Part shown: positions 18,316 through 26,662 of the stretch, piece by piece
Position numbering within the stretch: position 1 is the first letter of the stretch
How the letters are laid out: each line of letters opens with the position of its first letter
Source: Bacteroidales bacterium
Lineage (GTDB): Bacteria; Bacteroidota; Bacteroidia; Bacteroidales; Salinivirgaceae
Assembly (NCBI GenBank): GCA_012519055.1
Contig: JAAYQU010000045.1
Span: 62,001 to 126,000 of the forward strand
Length of the DNA: 64,000 nucleotides
Direction: 5' to 3'
Made by a program: the position numbers and the translations under genes
Notes under the pieces: model-generated
The model's input: only the letters and a program-made list of their open reading frames with translations
The model's database searches: none
Told to the model about the DNA's origin: nothing

Positions 18316-18999
18316 ATGATCGACACACTTATTCAAGATGTTCCTGGTGCAGTTGCGGAAAGCCAAGCAACCGAGATGACTATGTCAATTTGGGAAATGA
18401 CCCTCAAAGGGGGTGTTCTTATGATACCCATCTTTATTCTGTCCATTATAGCGGTTTATATCTTTTTTGAACGCTATTTTGCTATTAGAAATGCTTCGAA
18501 AGAAGATCCCTCTTTTATGGAAAGAATTAAAGATTATATTCATGCGGGACAAATTGATTACGCTATAAATCTTTGTCAACACACTGATAACACGATATCA
18601 CGAATGCTTGAAAAGGGAATTAATCGCATAGGCAGACCTTTAAACGACATAAGTACAGCCATAGATAATATTGCAAACCTTGAAATAGCAAAATTAGAAA
18701 AAAGTTTACCAGCTCTGGCATCTGTAGCAGGTGGAGCACCAATGCTTGGTTTCTTAGGTACTGTTACTGGTATGATACGTGCATTTTACGACATGGCTAA
18801 CGCAGGTAGCAATATAGACGTACAACTGTTGTCAAGTGGTATTTACACGGCAATGGTAACCACAGTTGCAGGTTTGATAGTTGGTATTACAGCCTATTTT
18901 GCATATAACGCTTTGGTAGCACGAATTGAGAGAGTTGTATTCCGGCTGCAAGCGCGTGCAATTGAATTTATGGATTTACTCAACGAACCAGTAAATTAA
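18316..18999 (+). CDS. exbB: MotA/TolQ/ExbB proton-channel family protein
   Basis: ExbB/TolQ forms the pentameric inner-membrane channel that, with ExbD, converts the proton gradient into movement of TonB or TolA. The 227-aa product has a first membrane helix at about residues 33-52 (GGVLMIPIFILSIIAVYIFF), a cytoplasmic loop, and two helices around LASVAGGAPMLGFLGTVTGMI and GIYTAMVTTVAGLIVGITAYF, the family's conserved region. It is 7 bp upstream of exbD and belongs to an exbB-exbD-tonB operon. A TAACTTTG element at 18273-18280 could be the -7 box. Confidence 0.94.
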   Translation: MIDTLIQDVPGAVAESQATEMTMSIWEMTLKGGVLMIPIFILSIIAVYIFFERYFAIRNASKEDPSFMERIKDYIHAGQIDYAINLCQHTDNTISRMLEKGINRIGRPLNDISTAIDNIANLEIAKLEKSLPALASVAGGAPMLGFLGTVTGMIRAFYDMANAGSNIDVQLLSSGIYTAMVTTVAGLIVGITAYFAYNALVARIERVVFRLQARAIEFMDLLNEPVN

Positions 19000-19006
19000 A
19001 CTAACA

Positions 19007-19417
19007 ATGGCAATAAAAAGAAGAAGCAAAGTTAGTGCAGAATTCAGTATGTCATCAATGACAGACATTGTGTTTTTGTTACTTATATTTTTTATGGTAA
19101 CAAGTACACTTATCGCGCCAAACGCATTAAAACTATTGCTACCTCAAAGTAACAATCAGACACAAGCAAATAAACCTATAACAACAGTATCCATAACTGC
19201 TGATTTAACATATGCTGTTGAGACACAGATTGTTCCATTTGAACAATTAGAGAGCTATATACAATTAAAAGTTGGACCAGCTGCCAGTTATACTGAACCT
19301 CCTACGATATCGCTACATGCCGACAAAAGCGTAGCTATTGAACATGTAGTAAAGGTTATGAATATTGCAAAACGAAATAGATATAAATTGATTTTGGCTA
19401 CTGCTCCAGAAAATTAA
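19007..19417 (+). CDS. exbD: ExbD/TolR biopolymer transport protein
   Basis: The 136-aa product has the ExbD layout: a short basic N-terminus, one membrane helix (MTDIVFLLLIFFMVTSTLI, with the conserved aspartate of MTDIVF that carries the proton), and a periplasmic domain of about 90 residues. It lies 7 bp after exbB and 54 bp before the tonB-like gene, so the three should be made together. TolR and ExbD cannot be told apart from the sequence alone. Confidence 0.94.
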   Translation: MAIKRRSKVSAEFSMSSMTDIVFLLLIFFMVTSTLIAPNALKLLLPQSNNQTQANKPITTVSITADLTYAVETQIVPFEQLESYIQLKVGPAASYTEPPTISLHADKSVAIEHVVKVMNIAKRNRYKLILATAPEN

Positions 19418-19471
19418 TCTTTTGTAAAAGCGCAAATTTAAACAGGCACAATAATATTATAATATAAACCA

Positions 19472-20344
19472 ATGCAACAAGATAACAACAAGAAGATTGG
19501 ATTTATAGGTACTGTAATATTTCATGTTGCAGCTGTCATTATAATGTTTCTGTTTGGTTTTGTTACCCCACTGCCTCTGCCCGAAGAGGAGGGTATTTTG
19601 ATAAATTTTGGTGTCGATGATGCTGGTAGCGGAGATATTGAAACTCAGTTTTCGCCTTCAGTTGCTATGGTTGAAACTCAGCCGCAAGTATCAAACCCTG
19701 TTGTAGAAACTTCCGATGACAATGAGAAAGAGATACTTACTCAAGATTACGAGGAAACCGCTGCGATGGAAGAAAGGAAGAAGAAAGATAGGGAACGAAA
19801 ATTAGAAGAGGAGAGACAAGAAAAAATCAGAAAAGAACAAGAAGCCGAACGAGTACGACAAGAGGAGATTGAACGCAAAAGACAAGCAGAAGAACGTCGT
19901 AAGGCAGAGCAACAACAAAAAATAGCAGAAAGCACAGGAAAAGCATTTGGAATAGCCAACACCAACTCGCAAAGCGACGGAACGGGAGGCGGTTTTGGCA
20001 ATCAAGGTGATTTAAGGGGATCACCGGATAGTCGTTCATACGAGGGTAGTGGGCAAGGTAAGCAAGGAATTAGCTACAGCCTTGCTGGAAGAAGCCCTCA
20101 CGGAGGACAACTACCACTACCGCTTTATCCGAATAAAGAAGAGGGGGTTGTTGTAATAAAAGTCAAGGTTGATAAAAATGGCTATGTAACAGAAGCTGTG
20201 TGGGAATCCAAAGGTTCTACTACGACCGACAGACAACTTGTTGAAGCAGCTACTAAAGCTGCAAAGAAAACACGTTTTAATCAAGATGAAAACGCTGATT
20301 TAATACAGGTTGGAACAATTACTTATAGATTTAGTATCAAATAA
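19472..20344 (+). CDS. tonB: TonB-family energy transducer
   Basis: The 290-aa protein has an N-terminal membrane anchor (residues about 8-30), an acidic linker, a charged helical Arg/Glu/Lys-rich stretch at about 95-155 as in TolA, a Gly/Ser-rich spacer, and a C-terminal domain (from PLYPNKEEGVVVIKVKVDKNG onward) of TonB type with the conserved KVDKNGYVTEA pattern. It would span the periplasm and pass ExbB/ExbD energy to outer-membrane receptors. The TolA-like helix leaves open a Tol rather than Ton role, but the C-domain favours TonB. Confidence 0.88.
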   Translation: MQQDNNKKIGFIGTVIFHVAAVIIMFLFGFVTPLPLPEEEGILINFGVDDAGSGDIETQFSPSVAMVETQPQVSNPVVETSDDNEKEILTQDYEETAAMEERKKKDRERKLEEERQEKIRKEQEAERVRQEEIERKRQAEERRKAEQQQKIAESTGKAFGIANTNSQSDGTGGGFGNQGDLRGSPDSRSYEGSGQGKQGISYSLAGRSPHGGQLPLPLYPNKEEGVVVIKVKVDKNGYVTEAVWESKGSTTTDRQLVEAATKAAKKTRFNQDENADLIQVGTITYRFSIK

Positions 20345-20388
20345 GCAATTAGCAATGTGCAATTAGCAATGTGCAATGAACAATTGGC
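20345..20388. repeat. Short direct repeats GCAATTAGCAATGT
   Basis: Two perfect back-to-back 14-bp copies (20345-20358 and 20359-20372) are followed by a degenerate third copy. They start directly after the tonB stop codon. There are no spacers, so this is not a CRISPR array. It looks like slippage-type intergenic repeat DNA. Confidence 0.7.
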
Positions 20389-20417
20389 AAATAATTGGCT
20401 GAATGTTAATGTGTTGT

Positions 20418-20442
20418 AGAGACGTCATATCATGGCGTCTCT
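20418..20442. repeat. Palindromic element with AGAGACG/CGTCTCT arms
   Basis: An 11-bp stem (AGAGACGTCAT with ATGGCGTCTCT, one G-T pair) encloses a 3-nt loop. The arms match those of the palindrome at 21611-21638, so both belong to one repeat family. It lies between tonB and the accessory secreted-protein gene and could also act as a weak terminator. Confidence 0.7.
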
Positions 20443-20492
20443 GTCTAGCCTGGAAGTTACTGTAGTAGCTACAAATTTCAAAAATTTTGAAT

Positions 20493-21362
20493 ATGAGGAT
20501 AATTGCTGTTCTTATTTTCGGCACAATAACCTTTTGGGGTTATTCACAAGAAACTAAAATTATTAGTGGAAAAATTATAAATCAAGAAGGTGAAGGAATT
20601 CCGTACTCAAGCATTGAATTTAAATCAAAGAAGGGAGGTGTTGCTTGCGATAATAAAGGAATATACCATTGGAAAATAAAGAACTTTACTACAAAAGATA
20701 CTATAATTATTAGATCAATGGGTTATCTTTCAAAAGAAGTCCCAATAAGTATAATTCTTGATACTTCCCAAAGTGTAATTTTAAAAAGAAAAATATTTGA
20801 ACTTGATGAAGTTGTTATTAGCAGTAATACAGAAACTTATAATAAAAAAGTAAAAATAGTAGGGAACAATAATAAGCCTAAGGGGGGATTTGGCTTTATT
20901 TCTCCAGGGAGAGAAATTGCTATATTTATCAAAGACACAAGCGTAGTTAACAGACGAATACACTCTGTGTCATATTTTATAAGCAATAAAGTAGGAATAC
21001 CTACCACACCATTTAGAGTTAGAATATATTCTGTAGATAAACAAACGGGATTACCTTCGAATGACTTGTTGATAAATCAAATAGTTTTTACTCCTAAAAA
21101 TAGTGGTTGGAATAGCATTCAGATAAATGATGATATTACTTTTCCCGAAAATGGTGTATTTGTTTCAATGGAATATATTTATACAGATGAAAAATATTAT
21201 GCAATCGACAAATGGGGAACAGAATACTATGGACAGTATATAGGAATGTCTGAAAGTAAAAATAGGATTTGCAGAACATTCGTTAAAGAATTTGGTTTAG
21301 GTTGGATAAAAAAGAGCAATTCAAAATATAGTGATGCTTGTATTTTTATAGAAGTAATCTAA
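20493..21362 (+). CDS. Secreted protein with carboxypeptidase-regulatory-like domain
   Basis: The 289-aa product starts with a signal peptide (MRIIAVLIFGTITFWGYSQ). Residues about 22-105 form a carboxypeptidase-regulatory-like beta domain (SGKIINQEGEGIPYSSIEF, then LDEVVIS), the fold that opens many TonB-dependent receptors, but no plug or barrel follows. The remaining 180 residues are strand-rich and unrecognised. I start it at the ATG two codons inside a possible TTG. It stands alone, bracketed by AGAGACG palindromes, which suggests an accessory gene. Confidence 0.8.
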   Translation: MRIIAVLIFGTITFWGYSQETKIISGKIINQEGEGIPYSSIEFKSKKGGVACDNKGIYHWKIKNFTTKDTIIIRSMGYLSKEVPISIILDTSQSVILKRKIFELDEVVISSNTETYNKKVKIVGNNNKPKGGFGFISPGREIAIFIKDTSVVNRRIHSVSYFISNKVGIPTTPFRVRIYSVDKQTGLPSNDLLINQIVFTPKNSGWNSIQINDDITFPENGVFVSMEYIYTDEKYYAIDKWGTEYYGQYIGMSESKNRICRTFVKEFGLGWIKKSNSKYSDACIFIEVI

Positions 21363-21520
21363 TAATCGTAATTTTATATCAAAAAGATACTGTCCTAAAA
21401 AGGAGTGTAAAGTTCTTTATTAAGTCGGAAGACCGAAGACAATTCCGCATTGAGCTTGTAGAAGTAAAGACGGAAGCCTTTAGCTGTTGGCTATCAATGA
21501 GGCAATTGTTGTATCAATAG

Positions 21521-21540
21521 CCCCGACTTTCAAGTCGGGG
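21521..21540. repeat. Hairpin CCCCGACTT/AAGTCGGGG
   Basis: A 9-bp perfect inverted repeat with a 2-nt centre. It is GC-rich in an AT-rich setting and is the first of three closely spaced palindromes between two convergent genes. There is no T run, so terminator activity is uncertain. Confidence 0.6.
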
Positions 21541-21562
21541 ATTGAGTAAGCGCACGTGATTT

Positions 21563-21578
21563 TTGGGCTTTAGCCCAA
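21563..21578. repeat. Hairpin TTGGGCT/AGCCCAA
   Basis: A 7-bp perfect inverted repeat around TT, 22 bp after the previous hairpin. It is the second member of a three-palindrome cluster. The function is unknown. Confidence 0.55.
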
Positions 21579-21610
21579 GTAATGCGGATCATGTGGGCAA
21601 CGTTTTCAAC

Positions 21611-21638
21611 GTAGAGACGGAGCATGCTCCGTCTCTAC
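21611..21638. repeat. Perfect 28-bp palindrome with GTAGAGACG arms
   Basis: The two 14-bp halves, beginning GTAGAGACGGAGCA, are exact reverse complements with no loop. The outer arms repeat those of the element at 20418-20442. The right end overlaps the stop codon of the minus-strand gene at 21635. This is a REP-like element and may form a terminator stem for either convergent gene. Confidence 0.75.
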
Positions 21639-22123
21639 ACTAAGAGTTTCCCTATGATTTCAACCCATTTTGAAATGGTTTTCATTTCATCGTGATTATC
21701 AAAATCGGGATCATAATCGGCGTTAAAAAACTCCCATGTAATAGTCGATGCTTGTTTGTTTGTTGTTGTAAAAGTAATACCCTCTCTTGTCTTTACGTTT
21801 TTTTGGGTTTCTCCCTCTCCAACGGTTTTGCTTGAACTAAACTCCTCGCATTTAACTATATCTTTTATTTTCAATACATACTCTTTCATCTGAAAATCGC
21901 GATAGATACAGAAAAATAGGAGAGAGTTGGTTTCATCAATAGCAATGCCCGAACGTCCGTAAACATCACTCTGAGAAATTTTAGCATTATTCTCCTTGCT
22001 TATTTTGTCTAAAGATTTTAGTACTCTGGCACTAAATCCCTTTTTCTTTTTTGATGCCCATACAAAGGGTATAATAAAAGCAGCAATACATGCTACTGTA
22101 ATAATTATCATTCCTGTACTCAT
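21635..22123 (-). CDS. Membrane-anchored hypothetical protein
   Basis: A 162-aa product that I do not recognise. A membrane helix occupies residues about 5-23 (IIITVACIAAFIIPFVW) and is followed by a lysine cluster, so the rest (about 138 residues, mixed helix and strand) should be cytoplasmic. Its stop codon lies inside the 28-bp palindrome. It is convergent with the secreted-protein gene. Confidence 0.7.
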   Translation of the reverse strand: MSTGMIIITVACIAAFIIPFVWASKKKKGFSARVLKSLDKISKENNAKISQSDVYGRSGIAIDETNSLLFFCIYRDFQMKEYVLKIKDIVKCEEFSSSKTVGEGETQKNVKTREGITFTTTNKQASTITWEFFNADYDPDFDNHDEMKTISKWVEIIGKLLV

Positions 22124-22265
22124 TGTTATAAAAATTTTTTAGTAAATAGATTATTGAAAAAATATTAATAATGCGCTATATTTCAACAGGTTATTAAATA
22201 TTGAAACGTAGCATAAACTACAGATAAGGGAAACGTAGTTTTAGTTTTTATTGTAGATAACCGTA

Positions 22266-22694
22266 TTACCAAAAACAGTGGAAAGGAAAAAGCTTATCGG
22301 CTTTGCGTGGATTTATAATAATTGTAGATGTAAAATACAGGTACTCAACCCCTACAGTCGGTTCCGGGCGAGCGATTGTAGGCAATAATCCATTAAGGCT
22401 TTTGTAAACAGCATTATGATTAATAAAATTAACGTGACTAAACGAAGTTTGAACTTCATTTTTCAGAGCATGCTGTAAAAAACCAATATTATAGACAGAA
22501 AAATAATAATTATCGTGGTGTTGGCTACTGTAACTACTATTAAACTTACTTAGTGTATTATTAATTTCAGCACTCGATATAAACTGAACACCCAACAGTA
22601 AAACCAACAAAAGCGCAGTCATAATTAACCATGGTGAGCTTTTGTCTGACTTTGGTTTATATAACTTAGGTTTATCTATATGCAAGTTTTGCAT
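22266..22694 (-). CDS. Hypothetical protein with one membrane helix
   Basis: A 142-aa product with a basic N-terminus (KPKLYKPKSDKSSPW), a membrane helix at about residues 23-41 (LIMTALLLVLLLGVQFI), and a polar remainder rich in His, Asn and Ser. I cannot assign a family. The codon pattern and the plausible topology support a real gene, but it could be strain-specific or decaying. Confidence 0.55.
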   Translation of the reverse strand: MQNLHIDKPKLYKPKSDKSSPWLIMTALLLVLLLGVQFISSAEINNTLSKFNSSYSSQHHDNYYFSVYNIGFLQHALKNEVQTSFSHVNFINHNAVYKSLNGLLPTIARPEPTVGVEYLYFTSTIIINPRKADKLFPFHCFW

Positions 22695-22816
22695 TATCGA
22701 AATATTTCCCGAAAGATAGTAAAATTAGTGCAGATAATTGAATAGTTAGGCGTTAATATCTGAAAGAATAGTTGTGAATTTTTCATGATACTATATTTGA
22801 CCAATATCGTAAAACA

Positions 22817-22846
22817 AAAAAGCGAAGCATGGTTGCTCCGCTTTTT
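22817..22846 (-). terminator. Terminator after the ferredoxin gene
   Basis: The arms at 22817-22829 and 22834-22846 pair (AAAAAGCGAAGCA with TGCTCCGCTTTTT, one mismatch) around a 4-nt loop and run into T on the minus strand. It lies 24 bp after the ferredoxin stop. Confidence 0.75.
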
Positions 22847-22869
22847 ATTTTTTTTTCTATTACTGCCGA

Positions 22870-23037
22870 TTATGCCGGAGAAATTGCTTCAACGGGGCAC
22901 ACTTCTGCACATGAACCACATTCAGTACATGTGTCTGGATCGATTTTATAGATATCTCCTTCAGAAATTGCGTCAACCGGACATTCTGAGATACATGAAC
23001 CGCATGCTATGCAGTCTTCTGAAATTTTATAAGCCAT
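22870..23037 (-). CDS. 2[4Fe-4S] ferredoxin
   Basis: A 55-aa electron carrier of clostridial type. Two cysteine sets are complete: CIACGSCISECP (C9, C12, C15, C19) and CTECGSCAEVCP (C37, C40, C43, C47), giving two cubane clusters. The pseudo-twofold layout and the length are exactly those of small anaerobic ferredoxins. It would serve low-potential electron transfer, for example with oxoacid:ferredoxin oxidoreductases or hydrogenases. It has its own promoter-like box and terminator, so it is a single-gene unit. Confidence 0.95.
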   Translation of the reverse strand: MAYKISEDCIACGSCISECPVDAISEGDIYKIDPDTCTECGSCAEVCPVEAISPA

Positions 23038-23066
23038 CTTTTTTATTTTTATTTGTTAAGGTTTCG

Positions 23067-23098
23067 CAAATGTAGTGTCCTTTATTTAATTTATGAAA
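23067..23098 (-). promoter_or_regulatory. Probable ferredoxin promoter
   Basis: On the minus strand TTTC (23098-23095) precedes TACATTTG (23074-23067) by 20 bp, one mismatch from the TTTG-N19/20-TAnnTTTG consensus. The ATG is 30 bp downstream of the -7 box. Confidence 0.5.
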
Positions 23099-23216
23099 TA
23101 AAACTGTAAAAATTAAAGCATTTTTCATCTATTCAGATAGATTTTAAATAAGTAATATATAGTCCTAGGTTAAATTCGTCTCACCAACGTTACTCCATTT
23201 AATAATGACAAGACCA

Positions 23217-25712
23217 CTAAGTCTTCCCATTACTTTTGTATTTCAAATGCGCTATAACAACCCTAATGTCGCTATATTCAACACTATTGCTCAGAGCCCG
23301 CTTAATCTCGCCAATACTTTCAAAGAAATTACTGGAAATAAAATCGGATATAAGTTTAATTTTATCTTCATGAATCAGTTCGTCTGCAGATATTTCACCT
23401 GTCTCTACATATGAAATCAGATGTCCCAAAATAGTTGATATAACAAGACCTCTATCAGTCGCTATCTCTTCAACAGTTAGCCCTTGTTTGAACATATCGT
23501 AACTAATCTGTTTAGTACTGATTTTCTTCTTTTTTGGTTCAAATTCAATTTTCTCGGTTTTTTCGTACTGAGGTCTCAAATTGTTGTTAGCGCAGTACTC
23601 TTCAACAATTGATATTATGTCTATACCAAATTTTTCGGCTTTTATTTTACCTATTCCATGAATTTTTCTAAGCGCAGCAATATTTGCGGGTAAGTAATTG
23701 GAAATCTGAACAATAGACTTATTTGGCAATATTGCATAAAGAGGTACATTAAGATTGTCGGCTGCAATTTCGCGCCATTGTCTTAGCTGTTCGTATAGTT
23801 CCGGATTTTCTGACTCTTCGTTTTCTTTAACTTTTATTTTACCGACACGCATACTCTTTTTCCGTCTATCACTTGGCGACTCAATGGCAGCTTTAGCTTT
23901 TGCCTGCATAAACAGCTTAACGTCAAAACCAGATGCACACGATAACATGCTGTCGTTCTTTATTTGTAAATCCCACTCAATTTTAGTTTTAACATCTGAA
24001 AGCATTTTGCTGACCTGTTTGTTGTCGCTTGAAATATCAATGGTTTCAATAAACTGTATGAGTTCGTTCTCCATTTTTGGCTGAAAGTATGCAACGGCTT
24101 TTTTTATTCGTCCCTGTATCAGTTCCGACTCTTCAACCGATGATGTAAGTTTTTGTGTATGACGCAAAATTTCGTTGTTGAATTTTTGTCCTACATCATA
24201 AAAGTTATTGTTTAAGACATTTATAAAGTTCTCTGTCTTTTCGGGCAAAGTTGAGCTAAGAATAGTGTGATTGTTTTGAATAGTTTTTTGTAGTTGATAT
24301 GCGTTTTTTCTAATGCTACTAAAATCGAAAAGATCATGTAGTAATTCTATTTGGAACTCTAGTTGCGCTTGTTTAAGTTGGTTACTGTCAGGTTGATTGC
24401 GTGAAATTTCATTATTAAAACTGATAATGCTTGAATCGGTTTTAATCCCGTAAGTGTTGATAGGCGAGCTTAAAATTAATCCTTCTAAAGATGTACATCG
24501 GCTAAGCGCAACATATACCTGACCATGTGCAAAAGCAGCTTGTGCGTCAATAACTACTTTATCGAATGTCAGCCCCTGACTTTTGTGAATGGTAATAGCC
24601 CATGCAAGTTTCAAAGGTATCTGTTTGAAAGTACCAATTACTTGTTCTGTAATCTCTTTAGTCTCTTGGTCAATAGAGTAACGATTATTTTCCCATGTAA
24701 GCTCAGTTACAGCCAAAACCTCCTCTTGATCCTGACACTTAACGAAAACAACATCTTCCTCGATATCAACTACTTCGCCTATTTTGCCGTTATAGAACAG
24801 TTTCTCGGGCGAGGGGTCGTTTTTAACAAACATCACCTGTGCGCCAATCTTCAAATCAAGGTTATACTCTGTGGGGTAAGACGTTTCAGGAAAATCTCCA
24901 GAGACCTCAGCAGTAAACATCTCCGACGCTCTATTTAGTTTTTTAAGCTGTTTGTCGTTAATAAGTTTTGCTTGGTTGTTGTGGGTTGTAAGCGTAATAT
25001 ATCCTTTGTCGTAGTTATCAAGTATTTGGGGCTGGTAGCGCGCATTTAATTTCTCTATATCGCTTGTAGTCAGTCTATTGTCTCTCACACTGTTTAGCAA
25101 ACTGATAAAATTTTGGTCTGATTGCCTGTAAACCTCTGTCAGCTCGATGCTAACATAATCGGTTTGACGTAGTGCGTTGCTTCCAAAAAAATATGTTGAT
25201 TGATAGTATTTTTCCAATATTTCACGCTCGTCTTCTTTTACAACAGGTGCAAGTTGCTGTAAATCTCCAATTAAGAGAAGTTGAACACCTCCAAATGGTT
25301 TAGAGTTGTTTCTGTATCGTCTTAAAACATTGTCTATTGCATCAAGCAAATCTGCTCTAACCATGCTTACTTCATCAATTATCAGAAGATCAAGGCTTCT
25401 TATAATATCAATTTTGACCTTTGAAACACGTAATTGTGCATTTTGCTCGTCTTCTGATGTTTCTGTTTTCATTCCGGGAATAAAAAGTCCGGGAGCAATT
25501 TGAAAAAATGAATGTATTGTGACACCACCTGCATTAATTGCAGCAACGCCTGTCGGAGCGACTACAATATTCCTTTTTGTTGTTGTTTTTGTGATATTTT
25601 GTAGAAAAGTTGTTTTTCCTGTCCCTGCTTTTCCTGTTAAAAAAACATTCCGTCCTGTGTATTCAACAAATTCGTATGCTAATTTTAATTGACGATTTGT
25701 GAAGAAGCTCAT
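23217..25712 (-). CDS. Pif1/RecD2-like DNA helicase with HRDC and HTH domains
   Basis: An 831-aa superfamily 1 helicase. The Walker A motif is GKAGTGKTTF near residue 27, followed by VVAPTGVAAINAGG, the DEXX motif LLIIDEVSMVRADL, GDLQQLAPV, and motif VI in WAITIHKSQGLTFDKVV with YVALSRCTSLEGL. This is the Pif1 pattern. After a coiled middle, residues about 645-715 form an HRDC domain (LYEQLRQWREIAADNLNVPLY) and the C-terminus a helix-turn-helix (GLTVEEIATDRGLVISTILGH), both typical of bacterial RecQ/Pif1 fusions. It probably unwinds G-quadruplexes or stalled forks. It is a single gene. Confidence 0.93.
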   Translation of the reverse strand: MSFFTNRQLKLAYEFVEYTGRNVFLTGKAGTGKTTFLQNITKTTTKRNIVVAPTGVAAINAGGVTIHSFFQIAPGLFIPGMKTETSEDEQNAQLRVSKVKIDIIRSLDLLIIDEVSMVRADLLDAIDNVLRRYRNNSKPFGGVQLLLIGDLQQLAPVVKEDEREILEKYYQSTYFFGSNALRQTDYVSIELTEVYRQSDQNFISLLNSVRDNRLTTSDIEKLNARYQPQILDNYDKGYITLTTHNNQAKLINDKQLKKLNRASEMFTAEVSGDFPETSYPTEYNLDLKIGAQVMFVKNDPSPEKLFYNGKIGEVVDIEEDVVFVKCQDQEEVLAVTELTWENNRYSIDQETKEITEQVIGTFKQIPLKLAWAITIHKSQGLTFDKVVIDAQAAFAHGQVYVALSRCTSLEGLILSSPINTYGIKTDSSIISFNNEISRNQPDSNQLKQAQLEFQIELLHDLFDFSSIRKNAYQLQKTIQNNHTILSSTLPEKTENFINVLNNNFYDVGQKFNNEILRHTQKLTSSVEESELIQGRIKKAVAYFQPKMENELIQFIETIDISSDNKQVSKMLSDVKTKIEWDLQIKNDSMLSCASGFDVKLFMQAKAKAAIESPSDRRKKSMRVGKIKVKENEESENPELYEQLRQWREIAADNLNVPLYAILPNKSIVQISNYLPANIAALRKIHGIGKIKAEKFGIDIISIVEEYCANNNLRPQYEKTEKIEFEPKKKKISTKQISYDMFKQGLTVEEIATDRGLVISTILGHLISYVETGEISADELIHEDKIKLISDFISSNFFESIGEIKRALSNSVEYSDIRVVIAHLKYKSNGKT

Positions 25713-25762
25713 GTGTTTTTAATTTTGCAACTAAAATACTAAATCATAACGAGACACAAAAA

Positions 25763-25799
25763 AATGAGACACTCTTTACTCTAATAAAAGTATCTCATT
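25763..25799 (-). terminator. Terminator after the FMN reductase gene
   Basis: An imperfect stem with AATGAGA (25763-25769) and TCTCATT (25793-25799) at its base is followed on the minus strand by a T run. It lies about 75 bp beyond the reductase stop and upstream of the helicase start. Confidence 0.6.
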
Positions 25800-25874
25800 C
25801 CTAAGTGTTTTTCTATTTTGACAGTATTCCTCAAATCATTTTGTCTATGGAAAAGTTTTGACTTGTTTGCGTGT

Positions 25875-26423
25875 TTAAAACTTGTTAGTCCATTTTTCAA
25901 ATGATGCCATAAAGTTTGTTAAAAATTTCTCGGTTTCAGCCACTAAATTACCTTTATCGTCAAATAGGTTATGTACATTACCTATGTATGCTTCTGGATT
26001 TTGCATTAACAAAACATTCAAAAACATCATTGGTTGACGTAGTGCAAGATTGGCACCAAAACCGCCAAGAGGACTTTTCGAGACACTAACGATAGCACCA
26101 GGTTTACCACTCCACATATTTTTTCCGTACGGGCGTGATGCTACATCAAGCGCATTTTTTAATACTCCAGAAATAGTACGATTATATTCTGGCGTAACAA
26201 ACAGAAAGCCATCGGCTTGCTCTATTTTTTTTCGAAATTTCACATATTCCTCATGAGGTTGTTCTTGGTCGATATCCTCGTTATAATGGGGTAAATTTCC
26301 TATTTCCACTATTTCCATTTCCAGGTTTTCAGGTGATAGACTTATTAGTTGTTGAGCAATTTTTTTATTATAAGACTCTTTTCTTAAACTGCCTACTAAA
26401 ACTGCAATTTTTTTCTTATTCAT
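25875..26423 (-). CDS. NADPH-dependent FMN reductase family protein
   Basis: A 182-aa flavodoxin-fold protein. The N-terminal GSLRKESYNKKIA loop binds the FMN phosphate, and FLFVTPEYNRTISGVLKNALD contains the family's PEYN motif. The later KPGAIVSVSKSPLGGFGANLALRQ also fits. Members reduce FMN, quinones or azo compounds with NAD(P)H. The substrate cannot be read here. I use the ATG at 26423 because the longer frame adds 12 residues before the conserved beta strand. Confidence 0.92.
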   Translation of the reverse strand: MNKKKIAVLVGSLRKESYNKKIAQQLISLSPENLEMEIVEIGNLPHYNEDIDQEQPHEEYVKFRKKIEQADGFLFVTPEYNRTISGVLKNALDVASRPYGKNMWSGKPGAIVSVSKSPLGGFGANLALRQPMMFLNVLLMQNPEAYIGNVHNLFDDKGNLVAETEKFLTNFMASFEKWTNKF

Positions 26424-26578
26424 AATTATTAAACGTTTGTTGTGATTTGACTTAAGCAAAATCGGATATTATTTATTTAACTCCGAATACTCAGATATCA
26501 ACAACAAAACCAGTATTTTGTTCTATGATTATTAGGTGTAGAAAAAGTTTTTGCAAACTCAAGCACAGTAAAACACAA

Positions 26579-26603
26579 AACTCCAATTATATTAATTGGA
26601 GTT
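26579..26603 (-). terminator. Terminator after the zinc-ribbon gene
   Basis: An 11-bp perfect stem (AACTCCAATTA with TAATTGGAGTT) has a 3-nt loop, with T-rich DNA on both sides. It lies 60 bp beyond the stop of the zinc-ribbon gene on the minus strand. Confidence 0.65.
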
Positions 26604-26662
26604 TGCGTTTTATTTTATATTCTTTTTCCTGTGTTTAGGGCTATTAGGGAATTATCAATATT

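Noticed and set aside
19747-20039. Three overlapping minus-strand frames in the tonB linker
   Set aside because: They are Cys/Ser/Phe-rich shadows of the Arg/Glu/Lys helix on the plus strand.
20345-20388. Possible CRISPR
   Set aside because: The 14-bp units are adjacent with no unique spacers and there are no cas genes.
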